In this document: positions 1 to 6,902 of the stretch, piece by piece | How positions within the stretch are numbered: position 1 is the first letter of the stretch | Layout: every line of letters begins with the position of its first letter | NCBI GenBank assembly: GCA_027036655.1 | Contig: JALWEC010000406.1 | Location: 1-7,871 of the forward strand | Length of the DNA: 7,871 nt | Reading direction: 5' to 3' | From: Melioribacteraceae bacterium | GTDB lineage: Bacteria > Bacteroidota > Ignavibacteria > Ignavibacteriales > Melioribacteraceae | The notes under the pieces: generated by a model | Databases searched by the model: none | What the model saw: only the letters and a program-made list of their open reading frames with translations | Told to the model about the DNA's origin: nothing | Translations under genes and position numbers: made by a program

Positions 1-372
1 ATTATGTCCTTCCCAACCAAATGGTTTTGTGTAAATCACAAAAAAAGAAGTGAAAATTTGTTTCGGACAAAAATTTGAAAGCGTTTCCAATAATTCATCG
101 GTTGTTTTGCCTCCTAAAACGGTTAACATTACCGTATATCTTTGGTTTTCTTTTGGTGAAAAAAACTCTTTGTTAACAAGTGAAATCAACTCTCCCATTA
201 GTTTCTTTTCTTCTTCAAGCGAACTATCGTTGAAACTATAAATTGATAAATCAGTGTCAGTTCCTCTTTTCTCAATATATTTTTCAAAAACAACTTTTGA
301 AGTATTTCCAATAAGAATTACCTTGTCAAAAAATCTTGCGTTCATTTCTTCAATACTTTGGTTGTTCGACAT
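1..372 (-). CDS. Divergent FtsZ/tubulin-like protein (3' end beyond window)
   Basis: The minus strand is open without a stop from the ATG at 372 to the window edge, giving the first 124 residues of a longer protein. Residues 17-22 (DKVILIG) sit where FtsZ has its first strand before the glycine-rich T1 loop. Residues 81-91 (VMLTVLGGKTT) align with the strand and G-box of FtsZ (GGGTGTG). After the usual spacing, residues 108-122 end in VIYTKPFGWEG, matching the conserved FtsZ segment VVTKPFxFEG. The glycine-rich T1 loop is absent, the G-box is degenerate, and the region between them is about 20 residues shorter than in FtsZ, so this is not the cell-division FtsZ and may bind nucleotide poorly. 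The start overlaps the upstream AAA+ gene by 23 bp, which suggests coupled translation. An alternative start is Met10 (345), 4 nt after the ATPase stop; neither start has a clear Shine-Dalgarno site. The family call is from motif and spacing alone; the specific role is unknown. Confidence 0.6.
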   Translation of the reverse strand, partial: MSNNQSIEEMNARFFDKVILIGNTSKVVFEKYIEKRGTDTDLSIYSFNDSSLEEEKKLMGELISLVNKEFFSPKENQRYTVMLTVLGGKTTDELLETLSNFCPKQIFTSFFVIYTKPFGWEGHN

Positions 373-1669
373 TACTTTTTACGATTAATTCATTTTTATT
401 ATAATACTTAATAACAATGTTTGAGTTATTGAATGAATAATTTATTCTATCAACATCGATATCTTTTCTAAATCTTTCCCATAAAGTCTCTCCCAGATTT
501 GTTAAAACAATATGCTGAATAGTTGATTGTATATGTCTTGCTTCTTGTTTTAGCTCAACAGATTTTTTCAAGATAAAATCTTGAAAAGAGCCGGTAAATT
601 CCAAAACAATTCCGTTTTCCTCTAAGAATTTAGTAGAATAATTTTTGAGATATAATTCAATAATTTTCTTAGGCGCATTTTTGTCTAATGAAGGAAATAT
701 TATATGGTTATTTCCCAAACGCGCTATTTTTTCATGCGTAAATTGTTTGTGTAAATATTTATCGAAATCCACATCCTTTTTTTGTTTTACTGCTGGGAAA
801 GACTCATCGACAGTATTCGAAATAACAATTACTGACTTTGAAAAATTAAACAGCCGCGGAGTTTTAATCCGTTTTAGAGTCTCCTTTAAAAATTCGATAG
901 TTTCTATTCCGTTTAAAGTTGAAAGCTTCTTTTCCAAATCATAGTCGGATTTATATCTAATGTCGCCATAATGGTAAAGATACTCATAGTATCTTTGCTC
1001 AATTACAGGGACCCCCTTTATTATAAATCTTATCCCTTTATAATAAGGTTCGGGATTTGGAGGAGTGGATTTATACTCCTGTTTCATTGTAAGCACTTCG
1101 CCATTTGAAATTTTCATTCCAGCGTTCATAAATTTTTCGATTTTATTAATAAGCATTTTTATAACATGAAAACTTCTAGCAGGGCTATAGTTGTCGATAA
1201 TAAATTTTCCGCTATTAATAAATTCCCAAAGAAAATCTTTTGTTGTCTCAATCTTTTCATTTCCATTATTGTCAAAAGTTTTTAGATTTTGGAAATTATC
1301 AAAAAAGAAAAAAGCTTTGCCGTTAACGTCAACATCTAAATTTTCAAGTACAGACAATTCAGTACAAAAGTCTAATTTATTATCAGTATTATCAAAATTA
1401 AATTGGAAAAAATATGGCGATATTTCCAAATAGTGGGAAAGTTTATGGACCAAACTTGTTTTTCCGGTTCCCGTATGTCCCCAAAGGTTTATAACAACAG
1501 GTTTATCCAATAAAAAACCGTATAAATACCAAGGCGTAATAGAGTTTATAATTTCCTCAATAATTTTGTCAAGCCCAATAAAATCAGCTTTTAGTTTTTC
1601 TGTCGCCGCTTCGAGAATTTCTTTCTTCTTATGAATTTCAATGGAGTCAGCGCTAAGTTTGTTTTTCAT
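350..1669 (-). CDS. AAA+ ATPase, Clp/HSP100-torsin-like, with modified Walker B
   Basis: This 439-aa protein is a single-module AAA+ ATPase. Residues 29-61 (IGLDKIIEEI, then KPVVINLWG) are typical of the entry to a ClpB-D2/torsin module. Walker A is GHTGTGKT (64-71). Walker B is FFFFDN (120-125), where the usual catalytic Glu is Asn125. Sensor 1 is in VIVISN (Asn285). A candidate arginine finger lies in KIARLGNN (Arg317) and a sensor-2-like Arg378 in EARHI, followed by a helical C-terminal lid. About 160 residues separate Walker B from sensor 1, much more than usual; this insert (about 150-275) is rich in Lys, Tyr and Glu and may be a substrate-specific arm. No signal peptide or membrane helix is seen. 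It likely remodels a protein partner, and the overlapping FtsZ-like gene is the obvious candidate. A weak ribosome binding site (AAGGT) lies 6 nt before the ATG. The exact family is unrecognised; AAA+ membership is secure. Confidence 0.8.
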   Translation of the reverse strand: MKNKLSADSIEIHKKKEILEAATEKLKADFIGLDKIIEEIINSITPWYLYGFLLDKPVVINLWGHTGTGKTSLVHKLSHYLEISPYFFQFNFDNTDNKLDFCTELSVLENLDVDVNGKAFFFFDNFQNLKTFDNNGNEKIETTKDFLWEFINSGKFIIDNYSPARSFHVIKMLINKIEKFMNAGMKISNGEVLTMKQEYKSTPPNPEPYYKGIRFIIKGVPVIEQRYYEYLYHYGDIRYKSDYDLEKKLSTLNGIETIEFLKETLKRIKTPRLFNFSKSVIVISNTVDESFPAVKQKKDVDFDKYLHKQFTHEKIARLGNNHIIFPSLDKNAPKKIIELYLKNYSTKFLEENGIVLEFTGSFQDFILKKSVELKQEARHIQSTIQHIVLTNLGETLWERFRKDIDVDRINYSFNNSNIVIKYYNKNELIVKSNVEQPKY

Positions 1670-1709
1670 ATTTGACCTTAAAAAATTTTTTTTAGAATAA
1701 GTTATAGTT

Positions 1710-1717
1710 CAAATATA
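1710..1717 (-). promoter_or_regulatory. Possible -7 element (TATATTTG) ahead of the AAA+ gene
   Basis: In the 131-bp gap between the regulator and the AAA+ gene, the minus strand carries TATATTTG, which fits the Bacteroidota consensus TAnnTTTG, 40 bp before the ATPase start. The nearest TTG upstream is only 14 nt away, short of the usual 17-23, so the upstream box is poor. A weak, regulator-dependent promoter is possible. No strong operator palindrome was found in this gap. Confidence 0.25.
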
Positions 1718-1800
1718 TTGGGTGATTACGCCAAAGTGTGTCGTCTTCGGAAAAATTTGAAATAATTGTGATAAAACGGATGGATGTTAAATTGAGTAAT

Positions 1801-2703
1801 TTAGAAATATTTCTCTGATAATTCCTTCAACTTATCTCTAATCTCATTTATAAGCCATTGCGGCTTAAGAACCTTTACGGTTGTATTGTACATAAAAATT
1901 TTTTGGATAAATTCATAGTTCGGTATAACTTCAATTTCGATTACTAGTTCTTCATCGTTATCAATTAAAATTTTTTGTGATTTGTGAATTGGAAGCGACT
2001 TGATAAATTTGCCTTGAGTATGAGTAAACGACAATACAATTTTTTCTGTTTTTAAATTTGAATAATCTACGCCGACTACATTTTCAAAATACTTGAACGG
2101 ATTAACTTTTTTATTTCTGATAAAAACTTTGTCGTGTACAGTAAGCTCTGAAATTCTATCGAGTCCGAACATTAGTTCTTTTTTTCTTTTTTCTTCTATT
2201 CCCCAAACATACCAACGACCTTGATATTCACGTAAAAGATATGGTTCAAGTAAAAATTTCTTGGTCTTTTCGGTTATAAAGTTAAAATGTGTAAAAGAAA
2301 TGATTCTGTTCTCATCAATTGCTTTTAGAATAGGTTTTAGTAGTTCAATTCCTTTCAAATTTCCTTCATTTTCAAATAATATATTTCTTAATAATTTTTT
2401 GGTGTTATGCAAATTTTCTGTCAAAAGTTCAGCTGTGTTAATGATTTCAAGAAATTTAATAAAAGATTCTATGTTAATACTTTTTTCATGGTCAATGTAG
2501 TAACCATGTTTACTTCTATTGTAAACAATTTCAACATCAAATTCATATCGTATCTGCTCAATGTCTCTCTGGATTGTGCGATCTGAAACTTCAAAACCAA
2601 AATTATATAGATGTTCCTTGATTTCTCTAAACGTTGGGAATTGTTTATTCAAAATCTTTTCAATGATTAAAGTATATCGTCTAATCGTACCATGCTGTGA
2701 CAT
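1801..2703 (-). CDS. WYL-domain transcriptional regulator (HTH-WYL-WCX)
   Basis: This 300-aa protein has the standard three-part layout of WYL regulators. A DeoR-like winged helix-turn-helix occupies about residues 8-70, with the recognition region VSDRTIQRDIEQI (39-51). A WYL ligand-sensing domain follows at about 120-190, with GRWYVWG (162-168) standing for the name-giving Trp-Tyr-Leu and FGLDRISEL (179-187) supplying the conserved Arg. The C-terminal WCX domain spans about 215-300 (VKVLKPQWLINEI). Length is normal for the family and the gene looks intact. WYL proteins bind nucleic acid or nucleotide ligands and commonly repress or activate stress and anti-phage loci. Because it lies directly upstream of the AAA+/FtsZ-like pair on the same strand, with a 131-bp gap able to hold a promoter, it probably controls that pair; this is inference from position. 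The start at 2703 was chosen because the HTH begins soon after it. Confidence 0.88.
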   Translation of the reverse strand: MSQHGTIRRYTLIIEKILNKQFPTFREIKEHLYNFGFEVSDRTIQRDIEQIRYEFDVEIVYNRSKHGYYIDHEKSINIESFIKFLEIINTAELLTENLHNTKKLLRNILFENEGNLKGIELLKPILKAIDENRIISFTHFNFITEKTKKFLLEPYLLREYQGRWYVWGIEEKRKKELMFGLDRISELTVHDKVFIRNKKVNPFKYFENVVGVDYSNLKTEKIVLSFTHTQGKFIKSLPIHKSQKILIDNDEELVIEIEVIPNYEFIQKIFMYNTTVKVLKPQWLINEIRDKLKELSEKYF

Positions 2704-2752
2704 TTTTGACCAAGAAATATTTTAGATTATACTTAATGTAGGATAGATTTGA

Positions 2753-2878
2753 TTAAGTTTCAAAATTAATTATAGCAAAAAATTCTTTCAAAATAAAAGC
2801 GTCATCAATTTTTGAATTACCTGATAAGTTTGTTAGTAAAACTTGTACCGCCTTCTGTTTTTCATTTGGAGGGCGTTT
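2753..2878 (-). pseudogene. Possible C-terminal remnant of an unknown protein
   Basis: A minus-strand frame of 41 codons, closed by TAA at 2755-2753 and by TGA at 2881-2879, has no start codon but reads like a normal protein end: it includes EKQKAVQVLLTNLSGNSKID and then DDAFILKEFFAIINFET. The composition (hydrophobic residues spaced as in amphipathic helices) looks more protein-like than random AT-rich translation, though a stop-free run of this length is not rare by chance. No family was recognised. If real, it is the tail of a gene whose front is lost. Confidence 0.2.
2761..2791 (-). promoter_or_regulatory. Candidate promoter for the WYL regulator
   Basis: On the minus strand, TTG (2791-2789) is followed after 20 nt by TAATTTTG (2768-2761). 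This matches the Bacteroidota sigma-A pattern of TTG at -33 and TAnnTTTG at -7. A sigma-70-like TATAAT (2774-2769) sits inside the spacer, and a second TATAAT occurs at 2731-2726. Transcription would begin near 2754, giving a leader of about 50 nt before the regulator ATG at 2703. The site overlaps the possible protein-tail remnant at 2753-2878, so one of the two readings may be accidental. Confidence 0.4.
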
Positions 2879-2960
2879 TCAGTGATACGGGGGTCAAATA
2901 TATTTTATTAAAATAGAATAAGTTAGCAATAAAAAACAATTTTCGTGCTATTATAATAAG

Positions 2961-3076
2961 TAAAACCGGTGAACCGGTTAAAATTATTGATGGTTCCCTA
3001 TTAACCAACGTCCGCCACGGCGGATAAGCCGTTGGTTAAAAACAACTTAGCATATCAGTAACCGTTTTAACGGTTT
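2961..3076. repeat. Three-palindrome element, REP/MITE-like
   Basis: Three perfect inverted repeats lie within 116 bp. The first is AACCGGT-GA-ACCGGTT (2964-2979). The second is a nested structure whose outer arms TTAACCAACG and CGTTGGTTAA (3001-3010, 3030-3039) enclose a GC-rich hairpin TCCGCC-AC-GGCGGA (3011-3024). The third is AACCGTT-TT-AACGGTT (3060-3075). The first and third are 16 bp each and share the form AACCG...CGGTT, as if they were matched ends of one unit. GC-rich stems in an AT-rich gap are typical of dispersed non-autonomous repeats such as REP/BIME elements. An alternative is transcription-related hairpins in the typA leader, but no T-run follows any of them on the plus strand. 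Confidence 0.55.
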
Positions 3077-3184
3077 GAAATTGTAGAGAATGAATAATAT
3101 TTTGGACCCAAATTGATGGGCATTTTCTCACATTTAGGAATATCCTCAAAGATTAATTATCTTTAATGTTAATTTTTATTTAAT

Positions 3185-3190
3185 AAAGGA
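3185..3190 (+). promoter_or_regulatory. Ribosome binding site of typA
   Basis: AAAGGA lies 4 nt before the ATG at 3195 and fixes this start. The protein begins directly with the expected G-domain strand. Confidence 0.8.
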
Positions 3191-3194
3191 CACG

Positions 3195-5006
3195 ATGAAA
3201 AGTATAAGAAATATCGCGATAATTGCGCATGTTGACCATGGAAAGACAACGCTGGTAGATCAAATCTTGAAGCAGAGTAAAATTTTCAGAGATAATCAGG
3301 TAATGCAGGAACGCATTTTGGATTCCAACGATTTGGAGCGTGAAAGAGGCATTACAATTTTATCGAAAAATATTTCGGTAACATATAACGACGTAAAAAT
3401 AAATTTAATCGATACTCCCGGGCACTCCGATTTCGGCGGCGAGGTTGAGCGCGTTTTGAAAATGGCGGACGGCGTTCTGCTCCTTGTAGATTCCTTTGAA
3501 GGACCGATGCCGCAAACGAGATTTGTGCTGCAAAAAGCGCTTAATCTCAATCTGATTCCGATTGTGGTGATTAACAAAATAGACAGACCCGACAATCGCC
3601 CGGAGGAAGTTCTGGATGAAATTTACGATTTGTTTATCGACCTCGACGCATCCGAAGATCAGCTTGATTTTCCGGTGGTTTACGCAAGCGGAAGAAACGG
3701 CTGGGCTGTCGCCGATTTGAAAGAAAAACCCGTCGATCTTTCTCCTCTTCTCGATGTGGTTCTGGAAAATATTCCCGCTCCTCCCGAAAATCCGGGTCCG
3801 CTGCAGATGCAAATTACATCGATAGATTACAGCGATTACGTCGGGCAAATCGGCATCGGGCGAGTTTACAGAGGCGATCTTGATAAATCAAAACCTGTTT
3901 CGATTATCAGACGCGACGGCTCGATTTCTCCCGTTTCGATTAAGCAGCTATTTGTTTTTGAAGGACTTCAGAAAAAAGAAGTTGAGTTTGTACATAACGG
4001 CGATATTTGTTCGATAGTCGGTTTGGAAAAAATTGATATCGGCGATACGATAGCCGACAGGGAAAAACCGGAGCCGCTTCCGATTGTCGCGATTGACGAA
4101 CCGACAATCAGTATGTATTTTACTACAAACACTTCACCGTTTTACGGGAGAGAAGGAAAATATGTTACATCGCGGCAGTTGCGCGACAGACTTTTTAAAG
4201 AGCTGGAGCGAAATGTAGCTTTGCGCGTTGAAGAAACAGGCTCGCCCGATACTTTTAAGGTTTCGGGGCGCGGAGTGCTTCATCTTTCGATATTGATTGA
4301 AAACATGCGCCGCGAAGGTTACGAGCTTGCAGTCGGTCCGCCCAAGGTTATTTACAAGGCAATCGAAGGGAAAAAAGCCGAACCGATTGAACTCCTTACG
4401 GTTGACGTTCCCGCCGAATACGCGGGCAAGGTAATCGAGATTGTCGGCAACAAAAAAGGGGAGATGATGAAAATGGAAAGCAAAGGAAGTTTGAATCATC
4501 TTGAGTTTCACATTCCTTCGAGAGGTTTAATGGGATTGCGAAACAGAATAATGACGGCGACTTCCGGCGAAGGAATAATTCATCATCAATTTTATCAATA
4601 CGAATTTTTTAAAGGTTCGATTGTTCACCGCCAGAACGGAGTTTTAATTTCAATGGGCGAAGGCGCCGCAACCGCTTACGCAATCGATTCTCTGCAGGAC
4701 AGAGGAAGATTTTTTATCGATCCGGGCGATGTTGTTTACGCCGGACAAGTAATCGGTGAAAATTCAAAAGCTATCGACATTGAAGTTAACGTTCAGCGCG
4801 GGAAAAAATTAACCAACATGCGCGCGGCTGGCTCGGATAAAGCGGCGAAAATCGCTCCGGCGGTTAAGTTCACGCTTGAGGAAAGTCTTGAGTTTATTGA
4901 AGACGACGAGCTTGTAGAAGTTACTCCCAAGTCGATTAGAATGAGAAAAATTTATCTTGACACACACGAAAGAAAAAGATATAATCTTAATAAATTGAAA
5001 AGTTAA
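3195..5006 (+). CDS. typA: Ribosome-associated translational GTPase TypA/BipA
   Basis: This is a complete 603-aa translational GTPase of the TypA/BipA family (usual length about 600-615). It binds the ribosome in the EF-G site and supports growth under cold and other stresses and 50S assembly. The G domain shows G1 AHVDHGKT (11-18), G2 RGIT (51-54), G3 DTPGH (73-77), G4 NKID (127-130) and G5 ASG (164-166). A beta-barrel domain follows (about 200-290), then an EF-G domain III-like part (about 305-385, with [20 protein letters not shown]), an EF-G domain V-like part (about 395-475, with SRGLMGLRN) and the BipA-specific C-terminal domain (about 480-603, with [13 protein letters not shown]). The lack of an EF-G domain IV and the presence of this C-terminal domain separate it from EF-G and LepA. 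It is probably first in an operon with cysS, 25 bp downstream. Its codons are clearly more GC-rich than those of the minus-strand genes to its left. Confidence 0.97.
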   Translation: MKSIRNIAIIAHVDHGKTTLVDQILKQSKIFRDNQVMQERILDSNDLERERGITILSKNISVTYNDVKINLIDTPGHSDFGGEVERVLKMADGVLLLVDSFEGPMPQTRFVLQKALNLNLIPIVVINKIDRPDNRPEEVLDEIYDLFIDLDASEDQLDFPVVYASGRNGWAVADLKEKPVDLSPLLDVVLENIPAPPENPGPLQMQITSIDYSDYVGQIGIGRVYRGDLDKSKPVSIIRRDGSISPVSIKQLFVFEGLQKKEVEFVHNGDICSIVGLEKIDIGDTIADREKPEPLPIVAIDEPTISMYFTTNTSPFYGREGKYVTSRQLRDRLFKELERNVALRVEETGSPDTFKVSGRGVLHLSILIENMRREGYELAVGPPKVIYKAIEGKKAEPIELLTVDVPAEYAGKVIEIVGNKKGEMMKMESKGSLNHLEFHIPSRGLMGLRNRIMTATSGEGIIHHQFYQYEFFKGSIVHRQNGVLISMGEGAATAYAIDSLQDRGRFFIDPGDVVYAGQVIGENSKAIDIEVNVQRGKKLTNMRAAGSDKAAKIAPAVKFTLEESLEFIEDDELVEVTPKSIRMRKIYLDTHERKRYNLNKLKS

Positions 5007-5020
5007 TTCGGATTATCATT

Positions 5021-5026
5021 AGAGGA
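5021..5026 (+). promoter_or_regulatory. Ribosome binding site of cysS
   Basis: AGAGGA sits 5 nt before the ATG at 5032, inside the 25-bp gap after typA. There is no terminator-like hairpin in the gap, so cysS is likely co-transcribed. Confidence 0.75.
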
Positions 5027-5031
5027 TTAAG

Positions 5032-6444
5032 ATGTTAATATATAATACGCTTGATAGAAAAAAAGAGGAGTTTGTTCCTCTTAATCCGCCACATGTTTCA
5101 ATGTATGTTTGCGGTCCGACGGTTTACGATTTGTTTCATATCGGGAACGCCCGCTCTTTTGTGATGGGCGATATGATCCGGAGATATTTGATTTTCCGCG
5201 GCTACAAAGTTAAATATGTAATGAACTTAACCGACGTTGACGATAAAATTATCAAGCGCGCTAACGAATTGGGAGTTGACGCCAAGGAATACGCCGAAAA
5301 ATATATCAAAGAATTTTTTAAAGATATTGACGGACTGAAGATTAAACGCGCGGACGCTTATCCCCGCGCCACTCAGCATATCGGCGATATGGTAGAACTG
5401 ATTAGCGAGTTGGAAAAAAAGGAAATCGCTTACAACGTTAACGGAGATGTTTTTTACGATGTTTCCAAGTTTAAGGATTACGGAAAATTAAGCGGCAAAC
5501 GAATTGACGATTTGGAATCGGGCGCGAGAATCGAGATTAATGAAAACAAACATAATCCCCTTGATTTTGCGCTGTGGAAAAAAGCAAAAGAGGGAGAGCC
5601 GGAATGGGAAAGTCCTTGGGGCAAAGGGCGACCGGGCTGGCACATCGAATGTTCCGCAATGAGTATGAAAGAGCTGGGGCAGACGATTGACATTCACGCC
5701 GGCGGAAGCGATTTGATTTTTCCGCATCACGAAAATGAAATCGCGCAGAGCGAAGCGGCTACCTGCAAGGACTTTGTGAAATATTGGGTGCATTTCGGCT
5801 TCCTCAACATCAGGGATGAGAAGATGTCAAAATCACTCGGGAACTTCTTTACGGCTCGGGATATTCTTAAAAAATTTACGGCGGAAACAGTCCGGCTTTT
5901 CTTCAGTCAAACTCATTACGCCGCGCCTCTTAATTTTTCGGAAGAGCTTTTGCAGTCCGCCTCCAAGGCATCGGAGAAAATAATCACGCTTGCGAAAAAA
6001 ATTAACGAAAAGCTTAAATCGGAAAAATACGGCGACGAAGAATCTTCCGTGAATTTTGAAAAATACTTCGCCGACTTTACCGCCGCTGTTGACGATGATT
6101 TTAACTTTCCGAAAGGCGTTGCGGTTATATTTGATTTTGTAAGGGAAGTAAATCGCGAAATGCAGACGGACAAAGAATTTAAAGTTGAGTTCTATCAATC
6201 CGCAAAAGATTTTCTTGTTAAAACCGCCGATGAAGTTCTTGGGATTTTAGATTGGAAAGAACTTGAAACGCCCGCGGTTACCGATTCCAAAGAGGATGAG
6301 TTGATTCGTCTTTTGATTGATTTAAGAGCGAATGCCAAGAAGGAAAAAAATTACGCTCTTGCCGATGAAATAAGAAACCGGCTTGGCGAAATGGGAATCG
6401 TTCTGCAGGATACAAAGGACGGCGTTACTTACACCCGAAAGTAG
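5032..6444 (+). CDS. cysS: Cysteinyl-tRNA synthetase
   Basis: This 470-aa class I aminoacyl-tRNA synthetase attaches cysteine to tRNA-Cys in the cytoplasm using ATP. The HIGH signature appears as HIGN (36-39) after YVCGPTVYD, and KMSKS is at 264-268. The four zinc ligands that select cysteine are all present by alignment to the E. coli enzyme: Cys27, Cys207 (in HIECSAMS), His232 and Glu236 (in FPHHENE). GWHIEC and HAGGSDLIFPHHENE are diagnostic of CysRS. The DALR-type helical anticodon-binding domain covers about 330-400, and the C-terminal tail ends with the usual RNRLGEMGIVLQDTKDG. Length is normal and nothing is missing. It follows typA by 25 bp and precedes a small membrane-anchored protein by 28 bp; the trio looks like one transcription unit. 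Confidence 0.97.
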   Translation: MLIYNTLDRKKEEFVPLNPPHVSMYVCGPTVYDLFHIGNARSFVMGDMIRRYLIFRGYKVKYVMNLTDVDDKIIKRANELGVDAKEYAEKYIKEFFKDIDGLKIKRADAYPRATQHIGDMVELISELEKKEIAYNVNGDVFYDVSKFKDYGKLSGKRIDDLESGARIEINENKHNPLDFALWKKAKEGEPEWESPWGKGRPGWHIECSAMSMKELGQTIDIHAGGSDLIFPHHENEIAQSEAATCKDFVKYWVHFGFLNIRDEKMSKSLGNFFTARDILKKFTAETVRLFFSQTHYAAPLNFSEELLQSASKASEKIITLAKKINEKLKSEKYGDEESSVNFEKYFADFTAAVDDDFNFPKGVAVIFDFVREVNREMQTDKEFKVEFYQSAKDFLVKTADEVLGILDWKELETPAVTDSKEDELIRLLIDLRANAKKEKNYALADEIRNRLGEMGIVLQDTKDGVTYTRK

Positions 6445-6460
6445 TTTCGGCTTGAAATTA

Positions 6461-6467
6461 AAGGGGA
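6461..6467 (+). promoter_or_regulatory. Ribosome binding site deciding the start of the small gene
   Basis: AAGGGGA is 5 nt before the ATG at 6473. It argues for this start rather than the in-frame ATG at 6383, which would overlap cysS by 62 bp and place 30 poorly protein-like residues ahead of the membrane helix. Confidence 0.8.
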
Positions 6468-6472
6468 AGATA

Positions 6473-6829
6473 ATGACAGGAGCGGTGATAATAACAGTTC
6501 TTCTTTTGCTTTCCTTTTTCGGCTGGCAGTATGTTTTCAGCATCTATGAAGTAAAAGTTATCGCAGTTCCCGAAAAGGTAAGCGTAGGAGATAGAGTTTC
6601 CGTCCGGCTGAGTCCGTTAAATTCCTTCGGCAAAAAAGCCCCTTTCAGAAAAGTTCAGGAAGAAGTTAAAATCGTTAAAGGCGCTGAAAACATTGAGGTT
6701 CTGCCGGAAACAACTTCCGAGGATTTTAGTTTTAGGGCTGTGCTTCCGGGAGAAGTTGAACTTCATGTTGCCTCCGAAGTTTCTCTTGAAACAAATTTGG
6801 TTAAAATAAATATCTCCGATAGAAAATAG
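6473..6829 (+). CDS. Membrane-anchored protein with small beta-rich domain, unknown function
   Basis: This is a 118-aa protein not recognised as a named family. Residues 4-24 form one hydrophobic helix (AVIITVLLLLSFFGWQYVF) with no lipobox cysteine and no clear signal peptidase site, so it is probably an N-terminal anchor. The rest (25-118) alternates hydrophobic and polar residues in short strands, with VKVIAVPEKVSVGDRVSVR at 27-45 and FRAVLPGEVELHVASE at 87-102. These resemble the strands of bacterial Ig-like domains, which would place it in the periplasm or outside the membrane. The start is fixed by a strong ribosome binding site. It follows cysS by 28 bp and shares its composition, so it is likely the last gene of the typA-cysS unit, although no functional link is evident. 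No intrinsic terminator was found after it. Confidence 0.7.
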   Translation: MTGAVIITVLLLLSFFGWQYVFSIYEVKVIAVPEKVSVGDRVSVRLSPLNSFGKKAPFRKVQEEVKIVKGAENIEVLPETTSEDFSFRAVLPGEVELHVASEVSLETNLVKINISDRK

Positions 6830-6902
6830 TTTGCAAAAAATGGTTCGGAGTTTCAATTAGGCGCTTAGCAAAAAACTTTTACCAAAAAATTGTTTATATC
6901 AA

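Larger units (their letters stand above)
2704..3194. other. 491-bp divergent spacer between the regulator and typA
   Basis: This spacer separates the minus-strand accessory genes from the plus-strand core operon. From left to right it contains the regulator leader and candidate promoter, a possible protein-tail remnant, an AT-rich stretch without recognisable features (about 2882-2960), the three-palindrome element (2961-3076), and a 118-bp typA leader. I could not identify a convincing promoter for typA in the last part. No tRNA or other structured RNA was recognised. Confidence 0.7.

Noticed and set aside
50..241. 63-codon plus-strand frame
   Set aside because: It lies opposite the FtsZ-like gene, has a serine- and phenylalanine-rich translation typical of an antisense shadow, and no ribosome binding site.
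1..372. Bona fide cell-division ftsZ
   Set aside because: The G-box and T1 glycine loops are degenerate, the N-terminal region is short, and none of the usual division-cluster neighbours is present.
3001..3044. Intrinsic terminator reading toward the regulator or typA
   Set aside because: The hairpin is followed by A residues on the plus strand. On the minus strand the T's after it are interrupted (TTAATAG), and no gene ends nearby on that strand, so a terminator is not supported.
2961..3076. CRISPR array
   Set aside because: The repeats are palindromes of different sequence without regular direct repeats or spacers of equal length, and no cas gene is seen.
3405..3848. 147-codon minus-strand frame inside typA
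   Set aside because: It is antisense to the highly conserved TypA G domain; no motif or start signal supports it.
6383..6472. Longer start of the membrane-anchored protein at ATG 6383, overlapping cysS
   Set aside because: It overlaps cysS by 62 bp out of frame, has no good ribosome binding site, and puts 30 extra residues before the anchor. The ATG at 6473 has AAGGGGA at ideal spacing.
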